Part shown: one piece after another, positions 43,687 to 53,015 of the stretch | How positions within the stretch are numbered: the stretch's first letter is position 1 | Layout: each line of letters opens with the position of its first letter | DNA from: Roridomyces roridus | Lineage: Eukaryota > Basidiomycota > Agaricomycetes > Agaricales > Mycenaceae | Assembly (NCBI GenBank): GCA_029378245.1 | Contig: JARKIF010000018.1 | Coordinates: 1,054,001 to 1,118,000 of the forward strand | Direction of reading: 5' to 3' | Length of the DNA stretch: 64,000 nt | Notes under the pieces: model-generated | What the model was told of the DNA's origin: nothing | The model's input: the letters and a program-made list of their open reading frames with translations, nothing else | Database searches by the model: none | Program-made: the position numbers and the translations under genes

Positions 43687-45003
43687 CTAATTCCTCGAAG
43701 AGCCATGAAAATCCGATTGAGCCTCAACACTTGTCACCTCGGTTACTGGTGTTGACTCCTGTTTCTGCTTCGGCGGTGATGGCTCAACCAATCTTAGGTT
43801 CTTTCCATCACTTACCACCGATCCCCGCGCGAATGTAGGCATCGTGATCCTGTCACCCCCGTCTGGGTCTCTAATAGTCACCGTCTGGGACCCGTCTCTG
43901 AAGTCCTGGGTCCGAGCTTCCATTAGAATGTCAAACGGTCGGCCCAACAGCACTTCGTATGCGGGTTGTTCTATCACATGTACTTGTAAGTACACTGTAA
44001 TGTCTCCAAAAGTGAAAGGCACGTTTCTAGCCAGGCCTGCTGATTTCTTCAACTGGCCATTCGCACTCTGCATGTAGATCTGGACATCGGGTAGCCATTG
44101 TACACCGATTTTCTCAGCAACAGACCGTGCCATTGACACAATCTGAGACCCAGTATCTCGGATACTTTCCACCCTTCCCATCTTATTCACTATAGGGAAT
44201 AGAACACGAAGGGCTACCGAAGCTTCCGCTGCAAATATCTGCCTCGGAGTTTCATTTTCGTCAAGCGAGGATAGATACGCAAGTACAGGATCAATAGCGA
44301 CCATGCACCCGGGTTCTAGACCTTCGTCTTCCTCTGTCGACATATAAAATGAGCTCACACCTGGCAGATCATCTACTCCTATGGCATCCATCTGCAGGAA
44401 CACAGGTATGCCTTCATCTTCCATGAACGGGAACGCCGACTGCTCTTCTATGGGATTAGACACAGTCAACGGCTTTATAGGTCGCCTGGACTTCTGTGTA
44501 ATCGCACGGAGCTGTTTCGCGTATTCCCCGTTCATGGCGACTAGCTTCTCAATGGTAATGCCACGGAGTTCCAACCCCTTCGTCTGGTCCACGAGATCTG
44601 GTATAATTTTCGGATCATCGTATTGAGGTACCAGACGATAAGCCCTCTCCTGTCCACCACCATTGTTCTTGTTTTTCAGGATACCCCCTGGTCGCTGCTG
44701 CGACGTAGGTGAATCCAACTTCTGAAAGGGTACCGGAGACTCCTCGTCATCAGTCATCTCCTCTACTGTAACCATCCTCCGCTCAGGTTGAACTGGCGTA
44801 GGTTTAGAAACCTTCTTCGTGGGTGAGCCCGTATTCTCTTTGCTCGTATCATCCATGATCTCCGAAGGAACCATGAATCCCACTCTCTTCTCTCCGCTCG
44901 TTCTGCTTCTCCAGTTTTGGTTTTTATCAGCCGGATTCTCGTTCTCAGGGGTCTTGGCAATGGGAGGTGGTGCAAGTTTCGCCCTCCTCTCAGCCCCCTT
45001 CAT
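43687..45003 (-). CDS. G2 protease-containing ORF
   Basis: A 438-codon frame has its ATG at 45003 overlapping the gag stop (ATGA). It also lies in the -1 frame relative to gag. The N-terminus is Lys/Pro-rich and disordered. The retropepsin-like domain has SIRDTGSQIVSM with the catalytic D-T-G, then GLARNVPFTFGDITVYLQ and VLLGRPFDI. The order matches the G1 protease ORF, but there the triplet is D-G-G. The product would process Gag-Pol. Confidence 0.87.
   Translation of the reverse strand: MKGAERRAKLAPPPIAKTPENENPADKNQNWRSRTSGEKRVGFMVPSEIMDDTSKENTGSPTKKVSKPTPVQPERRMVTVEEMTDDEESPVPFQKLDSPTSQQRPGGILKNKNNGGGQERAYRLVPQYDDPKIIPDLVDQTKGLELRGITIEKLVAMNGEYAKQLRAITQKSRRPIKPLTVSNPIEEQSAFPFMEDEGIPVFLQMDAIGVDDLPGVSSFYMSTEEDEGLEPGCMVAIDPVLAYLSSLDENETPRQIFAAEASVALRVLFPIVNKMGRVESIRDTGSQIVSMARSVAEKIGVQWLPDVQIYMQSANGQLKKSAGLARNVPFTFGDITVYLQVHVIEQPAYEVLLGRPFDILMEARTQDFRDGSQTVTIRDPDGGDRITMPTFARGSVVSDGKNLRLVEPSPPKQKQESTPVTEVTSVEAQSDFHGSSRN
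43708..43714 (-). promoter_or_regulatory. Candidate -1 frameshift site at G2 protease-pol junction
   Basis: On the minus strand G GAT TTT lies about 18 bp before the protease TAG stop. G-GAT-TT is a heptamer type known from retroviral protease-pol junctions. A -1 slip gives WLFEELG and then the open pol frame, aligning with LFEELED at the same place in G1. Confidence 0.6.
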
Positions 45004-47105
45004 TGAACTTTTGGGAAACCCGACGCTTGAGGCGGTGGGCTGGACGACGCACCAGTTCTAGTCGAAATGAACTGAGCCTGGGCCTCGTCGCCGCCCTGCG
45101 CAGGGAATAGCTCTCCTCTGCACGCCTGTACCAACTGTATAACCTGATTCAAGTCATACCCCGCACCCAGAAGAGGGCTTGGTGAGCTGACAACCGGTTG
45201 TTGCATGAACTGCTGTTGCTGCGGTGGTTGAACACCGCCATTGCTCTGGGAAAAGGGTGGTTGAACACCCTGTGGCATGTGAGGAGGTGTATCCCGAGTG
45301 TCAGGTCGTTGAACCAACTGATTCCTGCTGGAATACATCTGCTGCACACGCTTTGAATGCATCTCGTCGTCCCTAGTATCGTACAAGTGATCTACACGAT
45401 CCTGATATTCGGGATAGTATTGATCTCCTGCCGCACTTGGTCCCCCAACATAAAAGGTTTGCATCATTGCCGCTTGCTGAGACCTTGCCGTTTCGCGGGT
45501 TGCTCCTTGCCGACGGTAATGTTCCTCCACCTTTTGAGCACGACTGACATTCTCGGGATACCGAGGAATGAGTTGGCCATTCGACAATTTGACTTGTCTA
45601 TCGTCAAGAATGATCCACCCCAAAGAAATGAATTCATCTTTTACGTGGCACGATCGTATCCTATGCAGTCCCCCACAGAAGAAGCACGGACCATCCTCCC
45701 TTGGCTGATATTCCACTCTTGGTGGCGGGTACGGCTTCTGCTCCTCTTGCCTACCATGACCATCTTCCTGTCTATTACTCGATTGTTGAGGAGCGGTATG
45801 CGACGGAGGTGCTCTGATATTTTGATTGAGAAGACGGACCGAAGATTCAAAGGCGGTTTCGATGTTCTTCAACCCATCCTCGAACCTCTTGCTCTGGATT
45901 TTTGTCAGATCTTTGATAGAGGCTATCTCGCTCGCAAATCCTTCCAAACGGTCCTCGATTTCAGACTTCAGGCGTACCTCTCCCGCTGTCCTAGCCGTCG
46001 GATTAACCGGTGGGTCGTACACTGGGTTCATAGGTGCCCTTGCTGGCGTCGCTCCTCCCAACAAACTCATCGCTCTCCTTCCTGACCAGTTGTCTGCAAT
46101 AGAATCCGCAATCTTGAACACAGTGGAGAAGAGTAATTTGTCTCCGCGACGACTGCCCGAAATAGGTGCAGCCCCGAGAACTGGCGCTGCTGGTTGTGGC
46201 CCTAGCAAAGCCCAAATGGCTTGCTGGTTCATACCCCCTTCAACTTCGGCCGCGAAGTTTTCATCAAATACTCCCAGTATCATCTCTACAAGCTGTAAGT
46301 TTGTGACCAACGCCGATCCTTTCAAGAGCTTCGTAGCTTTGTGGGTGAACGAGATCTCGAAACGGCGCAATTTCCCGAGTTCGGAGCGGGAAATTGGTCG
46401 ATTCTGACTACATATCTCCCGGAGCCTGTTCAGAGATCCCAGATCCATATCCTCGACTTCAGGATATAGGGTCAGGATTTCTTCTTTCCACTCTGCGAAG
46501 GTCCCCGGAGCCGGATACTTGCTTAACATCTTCCACTGGTCCCGAATGTTTTCATCATCAACATAGTCCAGCAACAACTCTTTCTTCCTCGTATCGTCTG
46601 TAATGCTCCCATTGGTGAACACGGTCTCGCAGTGCCTGATAAACAATCTCAGGTCGCCAGCCGCCTCCCCTTTGAAATGTGGTCGATTGTTGTCATAAGA
46701 CGCCGGTATTTTGAACGCGGTAGTCATTCTGACTCTTGGTATGGTGGTAATATTCGGAATAGGGTTTTGAACGACGGTGGTATTGATCGTATTCTCTAGC
46801 TCGACGCCGGTACCTGACGGTCCTGCTTCGTTTTCTAGCTGAGAGGTGGATGCAATGGTGACACGCGGTGTTCGGGTTGAAACTCTCGGTTTGGTAACAC
46901 GAGAAGTTTCAAGAGGCTGGACTAAAGTCGCTTTTGCCTTTTGAGAGGTTTTGGTCTGCCGACCAGAAGGAGGATTGACGTTAGAACGCAGAGTACCCGC
47001 GTTTAATTGCCCTTCTCCTCGAAGTAAACTGGGAAAATGCCCAGCTGACTTGTCTTGGATAGCCTTTTCCTTTCCTTTCGGTGGAATAGCGAAATCCGGT
47101 AGCAC
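45000..47105 (-). CDS. gag: G2 Gag
   Basis: This frame encodes 701 residues. After a basic, disordered N-terminus (QTKTSQKAKATLVQPLE) comes the retrotransposon Gag capsid-like region (GDLRLFIRHCETVF, LLDYVDDENIRDQWKML, FAEWKEEILTLYPEVEDMD). A charged coiled segment follows (KSEIEDRLEGFASEIASIKD). The zinc knuckle reads PCFFCGGLHRIRSC, again CX2CX3HX4C as in G1. The C-terminus is Gln/Pro-rich. The start is taken at 47105, although the first residues are not conserved with G1. Confidence 0.85.
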   Translation of the reverse strand: MLPDFAIPPKGKEKAIQDKSAGHFPSLLRGEGQLNAGTLRSNVNPPSGRQTKTSQKAKATLVQPLETSRVTKPRVSTRTPRVTIASTSQLENEAGPSGTGVELENTINTTVVQNPIPNITTIPRVRMTTAFKIPASYDNNRPHFKGEAAGDLRLFIRHCETVFTNGSITDDTRKKELLLDYVDDENIRDQWKMLSKYPAPGTFAEWKEEILTLYPEVEDMDLGSLNRLREICSQNRPISRSELGKLRRFEISFTHKATKLLKGSALVTNLQLVEMILGVFDENFAAEVEGGMNQQAIWALLGPQPAAPVLGAAPISGSRRGDKLLFSTVFKIADSIADNWSGRRAMSLLGGATPARAPMNPVYDPPVNPTARTAGEVRLKSEIEDRLEGFASEIASIKDLTKIQSKRFEDGLKNIETAFESSVRLLNQNIRAPPSHTAPQQSSNRQEDGHGRQEEQKPYPPPRVEYQPREDGPCFFCGGLHRIRSCHVKDEFISLGWIILDDRQVKLSNGQLIPRYPENVSRAQKVEEHYRRQGATRETARSQQAAMMQTFYVGGPSAAGDQYYPEYQDRVDHLYDTRDDEMHSKRVQQMYSSRNQLVQRPDTRDTPPHMPQGVQPPFSQSNGGVQPPQQQQFMQQPVVSSPSPLLGAGYDLNQVIQLVQACRGELFPAQGGDEAQAQFISTRTGASSSPPPQASGFPKVQ
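45009..45015 (-). promoter_or_regulatory. Candidate -1 frameshift site at G2 gag-protease junction
   Basis: On the minus strand C CCA AAA lies just before the gag stop and fits X XXY YYZ. A -1 slip enters the protease frame. Because the protease ATG overlaps the gag stop as ATGA, termination-reinitiation is an alternative. Confidence 0.65.
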
Positions 47106-47390
47106 TGGTTGCCCAAGTAAGACTCAGACGTGCAACAACACAGAGTATTTGATAAATCGAAAGAGATTGTATCACTAGCTCCGGGGCGAGTGACAACTAT
47201 TGAATAGCGGGAATGTGGCGAGTATAAGTCCCTAGTACAGGGCCTTGTAAAGGTTGTAGGGAATTGAGTGATATAGTCTCGGATACGATGTCGAAACAAA
47301 GTATTGCGAATAGAGATCCTTGATGTGAACCAAGAATGACGATTCTAAAGCGTTTTATAGATGGTAAAGCTTCACAGCTAACACAAAAGA

Positions 47391-48432
47391 GAAGCGGTCA
47401 AACACCGTTTAACGGCGGTCTATGCAAGAGGAGGCCGATCACATGCTTTGACATCATATCACGCACGTCGGCCGCCACGCGGTCTTTGTCCCTTTCTTTC
47501 CTTCTTCCACCATCTCCTCGCAGGCTTGCCACACATACACCTGCTCGGATTTTTCTTTCTCCTCAGCCTCTCCCATCTTGGCTTCCTGGAGTCACTTGGA
47601 AGGGACCCGAGCTTCAAGAGTCGCCGCTCGTTAAATCCATTCGCGCGCACGCGGTGCGGCAGTGTTGCCACTCCATGACCGTCCGGTCTGTCCCTACCCG
47701 CATGGAGCTTATGGCCACTCCCCCCGTCCTCCCATTATCTATTCGGGTCTCCACTTCAGGCCCGGCCATGCAGTCCGATCCCTAGAACGGTCGCTCCTCC
47801 GTTCGGGGCATGTGTCATTGTGCCACCGCCTTTGATCCCGCTTTGGCTTTGTGTGCTTTTCCTGCGGCACCAGTCACCTCCTCTTGATTCAGTGTCAGGC
47901 TGCACTTGTGCCTTTGTTGCCGCTCCTTTGTCGAGTACAGTGTCAGTTTTCCTGCATGGTCAGAGGTTGTGTGTATCTTGGTTCGCCTATATGGAGCCCA
48001 AGCCTCCCATGCGGCTGCTTTCACCGGCTCAGTGCCTCTTGACATGTTCCTGGACGTTCGTTGGATCACATCCGTCAGCCTGGGAGCTGCATCCGGCTGT
48101 CGACCTCCTTACCCTCAACGATTTTGGACTTTCCCCTCCACATTACCCTTTGCGGCGCGGTACCATGCACCTGGCGACCGCTTTCACCATTCCACTCCTC
48201 CGATGGCCCTGGCTTTTTGCCCTCTGCATGACCCACCTCCGTCCGTGGTCGCACCGGTCACAGGGTGACAGCTCTCTTCCTTCTTTGGCCGCTTCCTCGG
48301 TTCGCCTCTCTCAGTCCTCTGGACTTCCGAGGCTGTCTCTCCTTGGCCCGTGTCGCTGCCAGCTGAAGTCGTGCGCTTTGCCGCTTCGCTTGGTTGTCGC
48401 GCGTGGATTCCGCTTTAGGCCGACAACAGAGT
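47391..48432 (+). repeat. Copy 1 of a duplicated repeat unit
   Basis: The first about 180 bases (from GAAGCGGTCAAACACCG) and the last about 88 bases (to CGACAACAGAGT) recur nearly identically at 48485-48838. The middle 770 bases are unique to this copy and have no recognised protein. No terminal inverted repeat or target duplication is evident. It may be a nonautonomous mobile element of unknown class. Confidence 0.6.
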
Positions 48433-48484
48433 TTTGTCCCCCAGATCCACAGTTCCTTTACTGAGAACGACGGAAGGCATAGAA

Positions 48485-48838
48485 GAAGCGGTCAAACACC
48501 GTTTAACGGCGGTCTATGCAAGAGGAGGCCGATCACATGCTTTGACACCATATCACGCACGTCGGCCGCCACGCGGTCTTTGTCCCTTTCTTTCCTTCTT
48601 CCACCATCTCCTCGCAGGCTTGCCACACATACACCTGCTCGGATTTTTCTTTCCCCCACCCACCATCCCTTATGGCATTTCCTCATTCCATTGTTCTTTT
48701 CTTGTGTTGCGTAGTCCTCGTTACTCGTAGCTACGAAGTCCTCTTGTAGTGGCCCGTGTCGCTGCCAGCTGAAGTCGTGCGCTTTGCCGCTTCGCTTGGT
48801 TGTCGCGCGTGGATTCCGCTTTAGGCCGACAACAGAGT
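48485..48838 (+). repeat. Copy 2 of the duplicated repeat unit (short form)
   Basis: This has the same left and right ends as copy 1, but only about 90 bases between them. It lies 52 bp after copy 1 in the same orientation. It looks like an internally deleted derivative, or like independent use of the same terminal sequences. Confidence 0.6.
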
Positions 48839-49470
48839 GGCCGGTGTGCCAAGCCATGATTCCGCGTGGCGGACCTGTCGATCCGTGACTCCAACATTGA
48901 TCCATGACTCGACTGATTTTAGTGAAGTCGTATCCGACCTCTCCCTTGATTGTATACCCTCCAGACGTACGCCCATAGGTTGTAGGTCCAGAACGATACC
49001 CATATCTCCGACTACCTGTCCCGGATACCAGCAGATACTAGTTCAAAGACTAGTATCCGACCCGGATCCTCCTTGTCCCGACTGCTGATGACAACTACGT
49101 CACTCCCTTCGGACCCGCTTCGGCGGTCTACTCATGTTTCAGGCTTTTCGGCCGACTTGCCCATCATCCCGTGAACTTCCGAACCTCCGAATTGCACTCG
49201 CACCAAGGTTCGAACAGCTGACAATCGTACAACGGTTAAGAACTTGTTTAATTGGTGTATCCCATTGGTAGAGCAGGTATCCACAACTCCTACATGTTTC
49301 GGAGTGAGCCCGTCGGTCATATTCAGGTAAATACCCTTCAACCCGTACAGTACTCTTAAGTATCCACCACACTGACTGTCTCTGGGCTCAACATCAGTCT
49401 TGTACTGAGATGACTTAGCTAGGATACTACCTTTGAAATCGTGCAAAACGCTCGTTTTCAAGGGCAGTCA

Positions 49471-49912
49471 ATTTCCATGCTTATCAACGAGACGTCTCAG
49501 GGGGAGCGAGGACAAGATGGGGGCAAGGGCGGTGTATGGATGGTGGCACCCGAAGCTCACGACGCCAGTGCAAACGCTGAGGATGCGCTGGACGGCGTAG
49601 AGGGGCACCATGCGCTCGAGATAGAGATGCTTGACATGGGCACCGAAGAAGGTCACAGGTCGGGCATCTACGGTAGCAAGGAAGGACGAGATGGGGTCCC
49701 TGCCATTGTAGTTCTGAAGAAGCGCGACCCGCAGGGCTCGATCCTGTGTGGCTCTTATTACACGGCACTGGGTGAAGGGAAGCGACTATACGCACCAGCT
49801 CTGGACTCTCCTACACACCTGTGGCAAGACCAGCGTCATGTCCCCGACAGGCTGGTGCTCCCAGCTCCAAGATCTCGCGCTCAAGCTCCGGTAGCAGCCT
49901 CGGGTCGACGGT
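49471..49912 (-). pseudogene. Fragment of a basidiomycete F-box-related family gene
   Basis: The minus strand reads LLPELEREILELGA, then after a frame change VCRRVQSWC and RVIRATQDRALRVALLQ, then FLATVDARPVTFFGAHVKHLYL and LSVCTGVVSF, ending LSSLPLRRLVDKHGN. This resembles a large uncharacterised agaric family that starts LPPELEREIFELAA. A frame shift and an in-frame stop near 49800 show decay. The sequence ends abruptly at the outer border of the candidate G2 LTR, so G2 probably cut it. Confidence 0.6.
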
Positions 49913-50122
49913 GATTGTTTCACGAGGTGGGGCCGGTGAGGGTGCCCGCGAAAACCGTCGTTCACTGGTTAAAGATTTCAATTGGATACGTTGAGTCGTT
50001 CCATCTCGAAGGTTTCGCGGAAACTTTCCGAGAGTGAGGAAGAAAAGAGCACCGACATGGCAAGAGGAGAGTTTGATGGCCATCATTCGCCTCTTGTCCA
50101 CCACCACCATCTTGACTCGAAT

Positions 50123-51258
50123 ATGCAGACTCGAAGCGCGCAGAAGGCTTATATGCGCATAACTCGATGGCTGCCAAACGAAATCCTCACCGAAATTATC
50201 CAAAACGCGCCCAGAGCAGACCTGGTGACCCTTTGCCGCGTCTCCAAGCTATTCCATGCTCTGGCATTGCCCAGTCTCAACCAATCAGTGGTCTTAAACA
50301 CGCGCAAACACAATGGGGAGGTTCTTGACGCCTTCTGCGGCGCGATTCTGCAGAGTCCCGAACGAGCAGACTCGGTGCGATCTCTGTCCTTCTCAAGCGC
50401 GTACGAGTTGCTCTTCAGACTCGCGAACTTTACTAACAACCCGCTTCCAAGATATTCATATCGGAGCCTCCCCGCTGAATTGATCGAATCCTTGCGCCTC
50501 ATGGGATGTCTGGAGCACTTGGTTATCGACGACTGCCGCCCAGTCAGCGTGGTCTCCTGCCTCGCTCGCCTCACCTTTCCCAAGCTTTTGTCATTCTCCT
50601 TGACATACCCCGCGAGCGCGTGGAAACCCCATGTCGAGGAGTTTTTGAGTCGCCACCCAACCATAACGCATCTTCGTCTCTGGCTCATCCATGGACAAGA
50701 CCCCGTGCCGGAGGGTACTCTGCTACCCAAGCTGCAGTATTACCATGGAACAGCGCGGCTACTTTCTGCGTTCTCGAAGCACAGGCTTCAGTGTGTTCGA
50801 ACCGCTTGGGCGGAAAACGCCGATGTCCCAGCGACATGTGCCTCAAGTGTTATCGAGAAACTCGGTGCGCAGGCCAGCCCCAACCTCGCGAGTCTTTCCA
50901 TCTTGTGTATGAACGCAACACAAATCTCCGATGCTATTATCCATTTATCCAACCATACGTTGCACTTGCAAAAATTAAAACTGCATTCTTATTCTCATTA
51001 TATTACCAGGGTAAGGCCCAAGGACTTTCCATTCTGCTCGTTCTTATGGTTCTACAGGCAATGGTAAACGACATCACCGCGTGCCTGCCAAGATTCGAGC
51101 GTCTCAAATATCTGCTTTTCGATTATTCCGACAAAGGCAATCGTTGGGTGCATGACGTTGGTGAAGACGAAGAGCCCGAGGTTTTGAAAACTTGGGCAAA
51201 TAGTTGTTCGACTTTGAAAGGCTGCCGTTTTTGTAAGCAGGCTATTCATCAACTGTAA
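50123..51258 (+). CDS. FB2: F-box protein with leucine-rich C-terminal half
   Basis: Two exons, 50123-51010 and 51058-51258 (47 bp intron, phase 0), give 362 residues. The start at 50123 (MQTRSAQKAYMRITRW) was chosen because FB3 starts at the equivalent place. A longer upstream opening from 49982 is not shared. The F-box lies at about residues 15-50 (WLPNEILTEIIQNAPRAD, then LVTLCRVSKLFHALALP). The remainder has FCGAILQSPERADSVRSL, CLEHLVIDDCRP, HPTITHLRLWLIHGQ and LPKLQYYHG, and ends TWANSCSTLKGCRF. Such proteins are expected to link substrates to an SCF ubiquitin ligase. It is the only copy of the three in the window without a visible lesion. Confidence 0.82.
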
Positions 51259-51378
51259 TATTGCTCATCATGCACTCACTAGGTGAAATAGCTTGCGTGA
51301 AGGTCGGTCAAAAGTGGGAGGAATGTAGCCCGGAGGAATTTGATGCAGAGGCTGGATTTGACGAACGTTGAGAATCCG

Positions 51379-51638
51379 TGTCGGGCAAGCCGAAGAGATC
51401 CGTGAAATACCGTGTTGAAGTTCGTGTTCTGCGTGCACAAAAACGGAGACACTTTCGAAGCATCGAAATAATCCACAATACACGCCAAGCAGACCAAGCG
51501 ACGCTCTGCCGCGTCTCCAAACTATTCCATGAGCTTGTCCTGCCTGCAGCCTGCTCTCCTTCGAGAAGTGTTCTTGAGCCACTTGAGGAGCGGTCCCTCG
51601 AGGCCTTCTTCTTGGCCATTCTCATGAAGTACCTCTAG
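51379..51638 (+). pseudogene. F-box gene fragment
   Basis: A short open stretch has EIIHNTRQADQATLCRVSKL and FHELVLP, the F-box core of the FB family. It then breaks off in unrelated residues and a stop. It lies right behind FB2 in the same orientation, so it is probably a decayed tandem copy. Confidence 0.6.
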
Positions 51639-51923
51639 GCCCAATAGCCTCGATCAAAGTCAACGGAGAATGGGCGGAATGTAGTCGGCAGGCATATGAT
51701 ATCGAGTCTGGATTTGTGGTAACTTGGCCTCACCAGCTGGCAGCAAGTCTTGAACATGTGAAAGTAAATGTGGCGACAAGCGCATTAAAAGACCGCCCAC
51801 TGGGAAGTTGAGGCAAAGTTGAGGACCAACATCGCCGCACAATTGCGGCTTGCCGCACAAAGAAAAGATCATTTGATGGCTGTCACTCGCTCTTGTCCAC
51901 GACCACCACAACCCTTCTTCACC
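51639..51923 (+). other. FB3 upstream region
   Basis: No gene is seen. Bases near 51870-51923 align with those just before the FB2 start (a TTTGATGGC and CTCTTGTCCAC stretch). This supports the FB3 start at 51924 and a duplicated promoter. Confidence 0.45.
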
Positions 51924-51935
51924 ATGCGGACTCGA

Positions 51936-52894
51936 TGTTGGCATATGGGAACGAGACGGAGGAATCTCGGTCAATCCGTCAGAAGACGACTACGCCGTAG
52001 TGAGAATAATACTGTGCCGCAGTGCTCTGAGTAGTATATAAGGCCCTGTAAATTTCGTAGAGTGAACAAGGTTTTCCCCCACATTGATTCTAGTGATGCC
52101 GATGTTCGGTTCAGAACCGATCCGAACATGTGCGAACCCCGAACCGGACCCAAGGTGCGGTTCGGGGGGTGGCGGTGGAACCGCACCGAACCTGAGGTGC
52201 GGTTCGAGGTTCAGAGGGTCTGGAGAATTTCGCACCGGTGCGGACCGGTGCGAACCTGTTCGAACCCCCTCCCGAATTAGCTGCTTCAGATCATCAAAAT
52301 CAAACAAAATAGGTTTTGATCATTCGGCTAGTAGCCACCGGCGATCTTCGGCATCCTCGGGCCCATACACCGTTGATTGACATGGACGATCAACATCAAA
52401 ATCCCTTGACTGTGGGTTCGGCAGCATCGGCAACCCGTGATCGGAGTGACCATCTTATGATGCAGGTGTCGGCAACAAAAGGGGTTGTCTGCATGGGGTG
52501 AGTTCAAATCAAATCTGTGTACCTCCATCATCACAGGCTAACTGTATGCTGTCGCGGACACCATCGCGTGTGGTGGGTTGCTTCAACGCGGCGCAGCTCC
52601 CGGTGTATGGTGGTGCTACTCAAATCATTTCACACGTGGGTTCATATGAGAGGTCTGTAGTTCGTGTCTACGAGTTCCAGCTTTGGGGGAAAAAATTGAG
52701 GTTCGAACCTCAGCGAACCTGTTCGAACCCCGCACCGAACCTGTGGCGGACCGAACCCCAGGTGCGGTGCGGGGTTCGGAGATTTGGGTGAACCGAACCG
52801 TGGGTGCGGTTCGGGGTTCGAGAAAATTGGCTCCGAACCGAACAAGACCGGACCGCGGCAACACTAATTGATTCTTCGTGCACATCTGCCAATA
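51936..52894 (+). repeat. C1 5' LTR, split by a MITE
   Basis: The LTR bases are 51936-52090 and 52875-52894, with a TATATAAGG promoter-like word at 52035-52043. They equal the 3' LTR at 60017-60191 except for about two bases. The sequence ends ATCTGCCAATA. Confidence 0.92.
52091..52866. mobile_element. 776 bp hAT-type MITE in the C1 5' LTR
   Basis: The ends TAGTGATGCCG and TAGTGTTGCCG (inverted) are flanked by ATTGATTC on both sides (52083-52090 and 52867-52874). An 8 bp duplication and TAGTGTTGCC-like ends are hAT features. Both halves are crowded with GGTTCG and CGAACC words, probable transposase-binding repeats. It has no coding capacity. Confidence 0.85.
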
Positions 52895-52906
52895 GGTTAT
52901 GGGCCC
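52895..52906 (+). promoter_or_regulatory. C1 primer-binding site (initiator-tRNA type)
   Basis: GGTTATGGGCCC directly follows the 5' LTR. It is complementary to an initiator methionine tRNA anticodon arm (around CCCATAACC). Half-tRNA priming from within the tRNA is known for several Copia elements. The exact tRNA sequence of this fungus is not in the window. Confidence 0.5.
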
Positions 52907-53015
52907 CGCGCCATACAAACTAATACACGAACAAACATCAATATAGCGACACTCGACATTGTTCCATTGACCCGTCCCAACGCCCATTTCACCATCACAC
53001 TACCCGACTTCTACC

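Larger units (their letters stand above)
32938..49470 (-). mobile_element. G2: Ty3/Gypsy element with antisense gene cassette, 3' end truncated
   Basis: In minus orientation the order is candidate 5' LTR, gag, protease, pol, then five spliced genes on the opposite strand. The arrangement equals that of G1, but protein identity is only moderate, so they are sister families rather than copies. The lower-coordinate end breaks inside the first accessory gene at about 32938, where the membrane-protein gene begins, and no 3' LTR is present. The upper end is placed at about 49470, where host pseudogene sequence starts. All three retroviral-type frames are open. Confidence 0.82.
47192..49470 (-). repeat. 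Candidate G2 5' LTR (no second copy to confirm)
   Basis: In element orientation the stretch would start TGACTGCCC and end GTTGTCA, giving TGAC/GTCA inverted ends. At the outer border (49470) a host pseudogene begins. No coding sequence is recognised. The outer part (48900-49440) has repeated GTATCC and GGATAC words like those in the G2 intergenic regions, which supports membership in G2. The duplicated units at 47391-48838 seem to be inserted in it. Because the other LTR is lost, the limits are tentative. Confidence 0.45.

Noticed and set aside
49441..49914. A plus-strand 157-codon open frame upstream of FB2
   Set aside because: The opposite strand encodes a recognisable decayed family member here, and the plus-strand translation shows no features.
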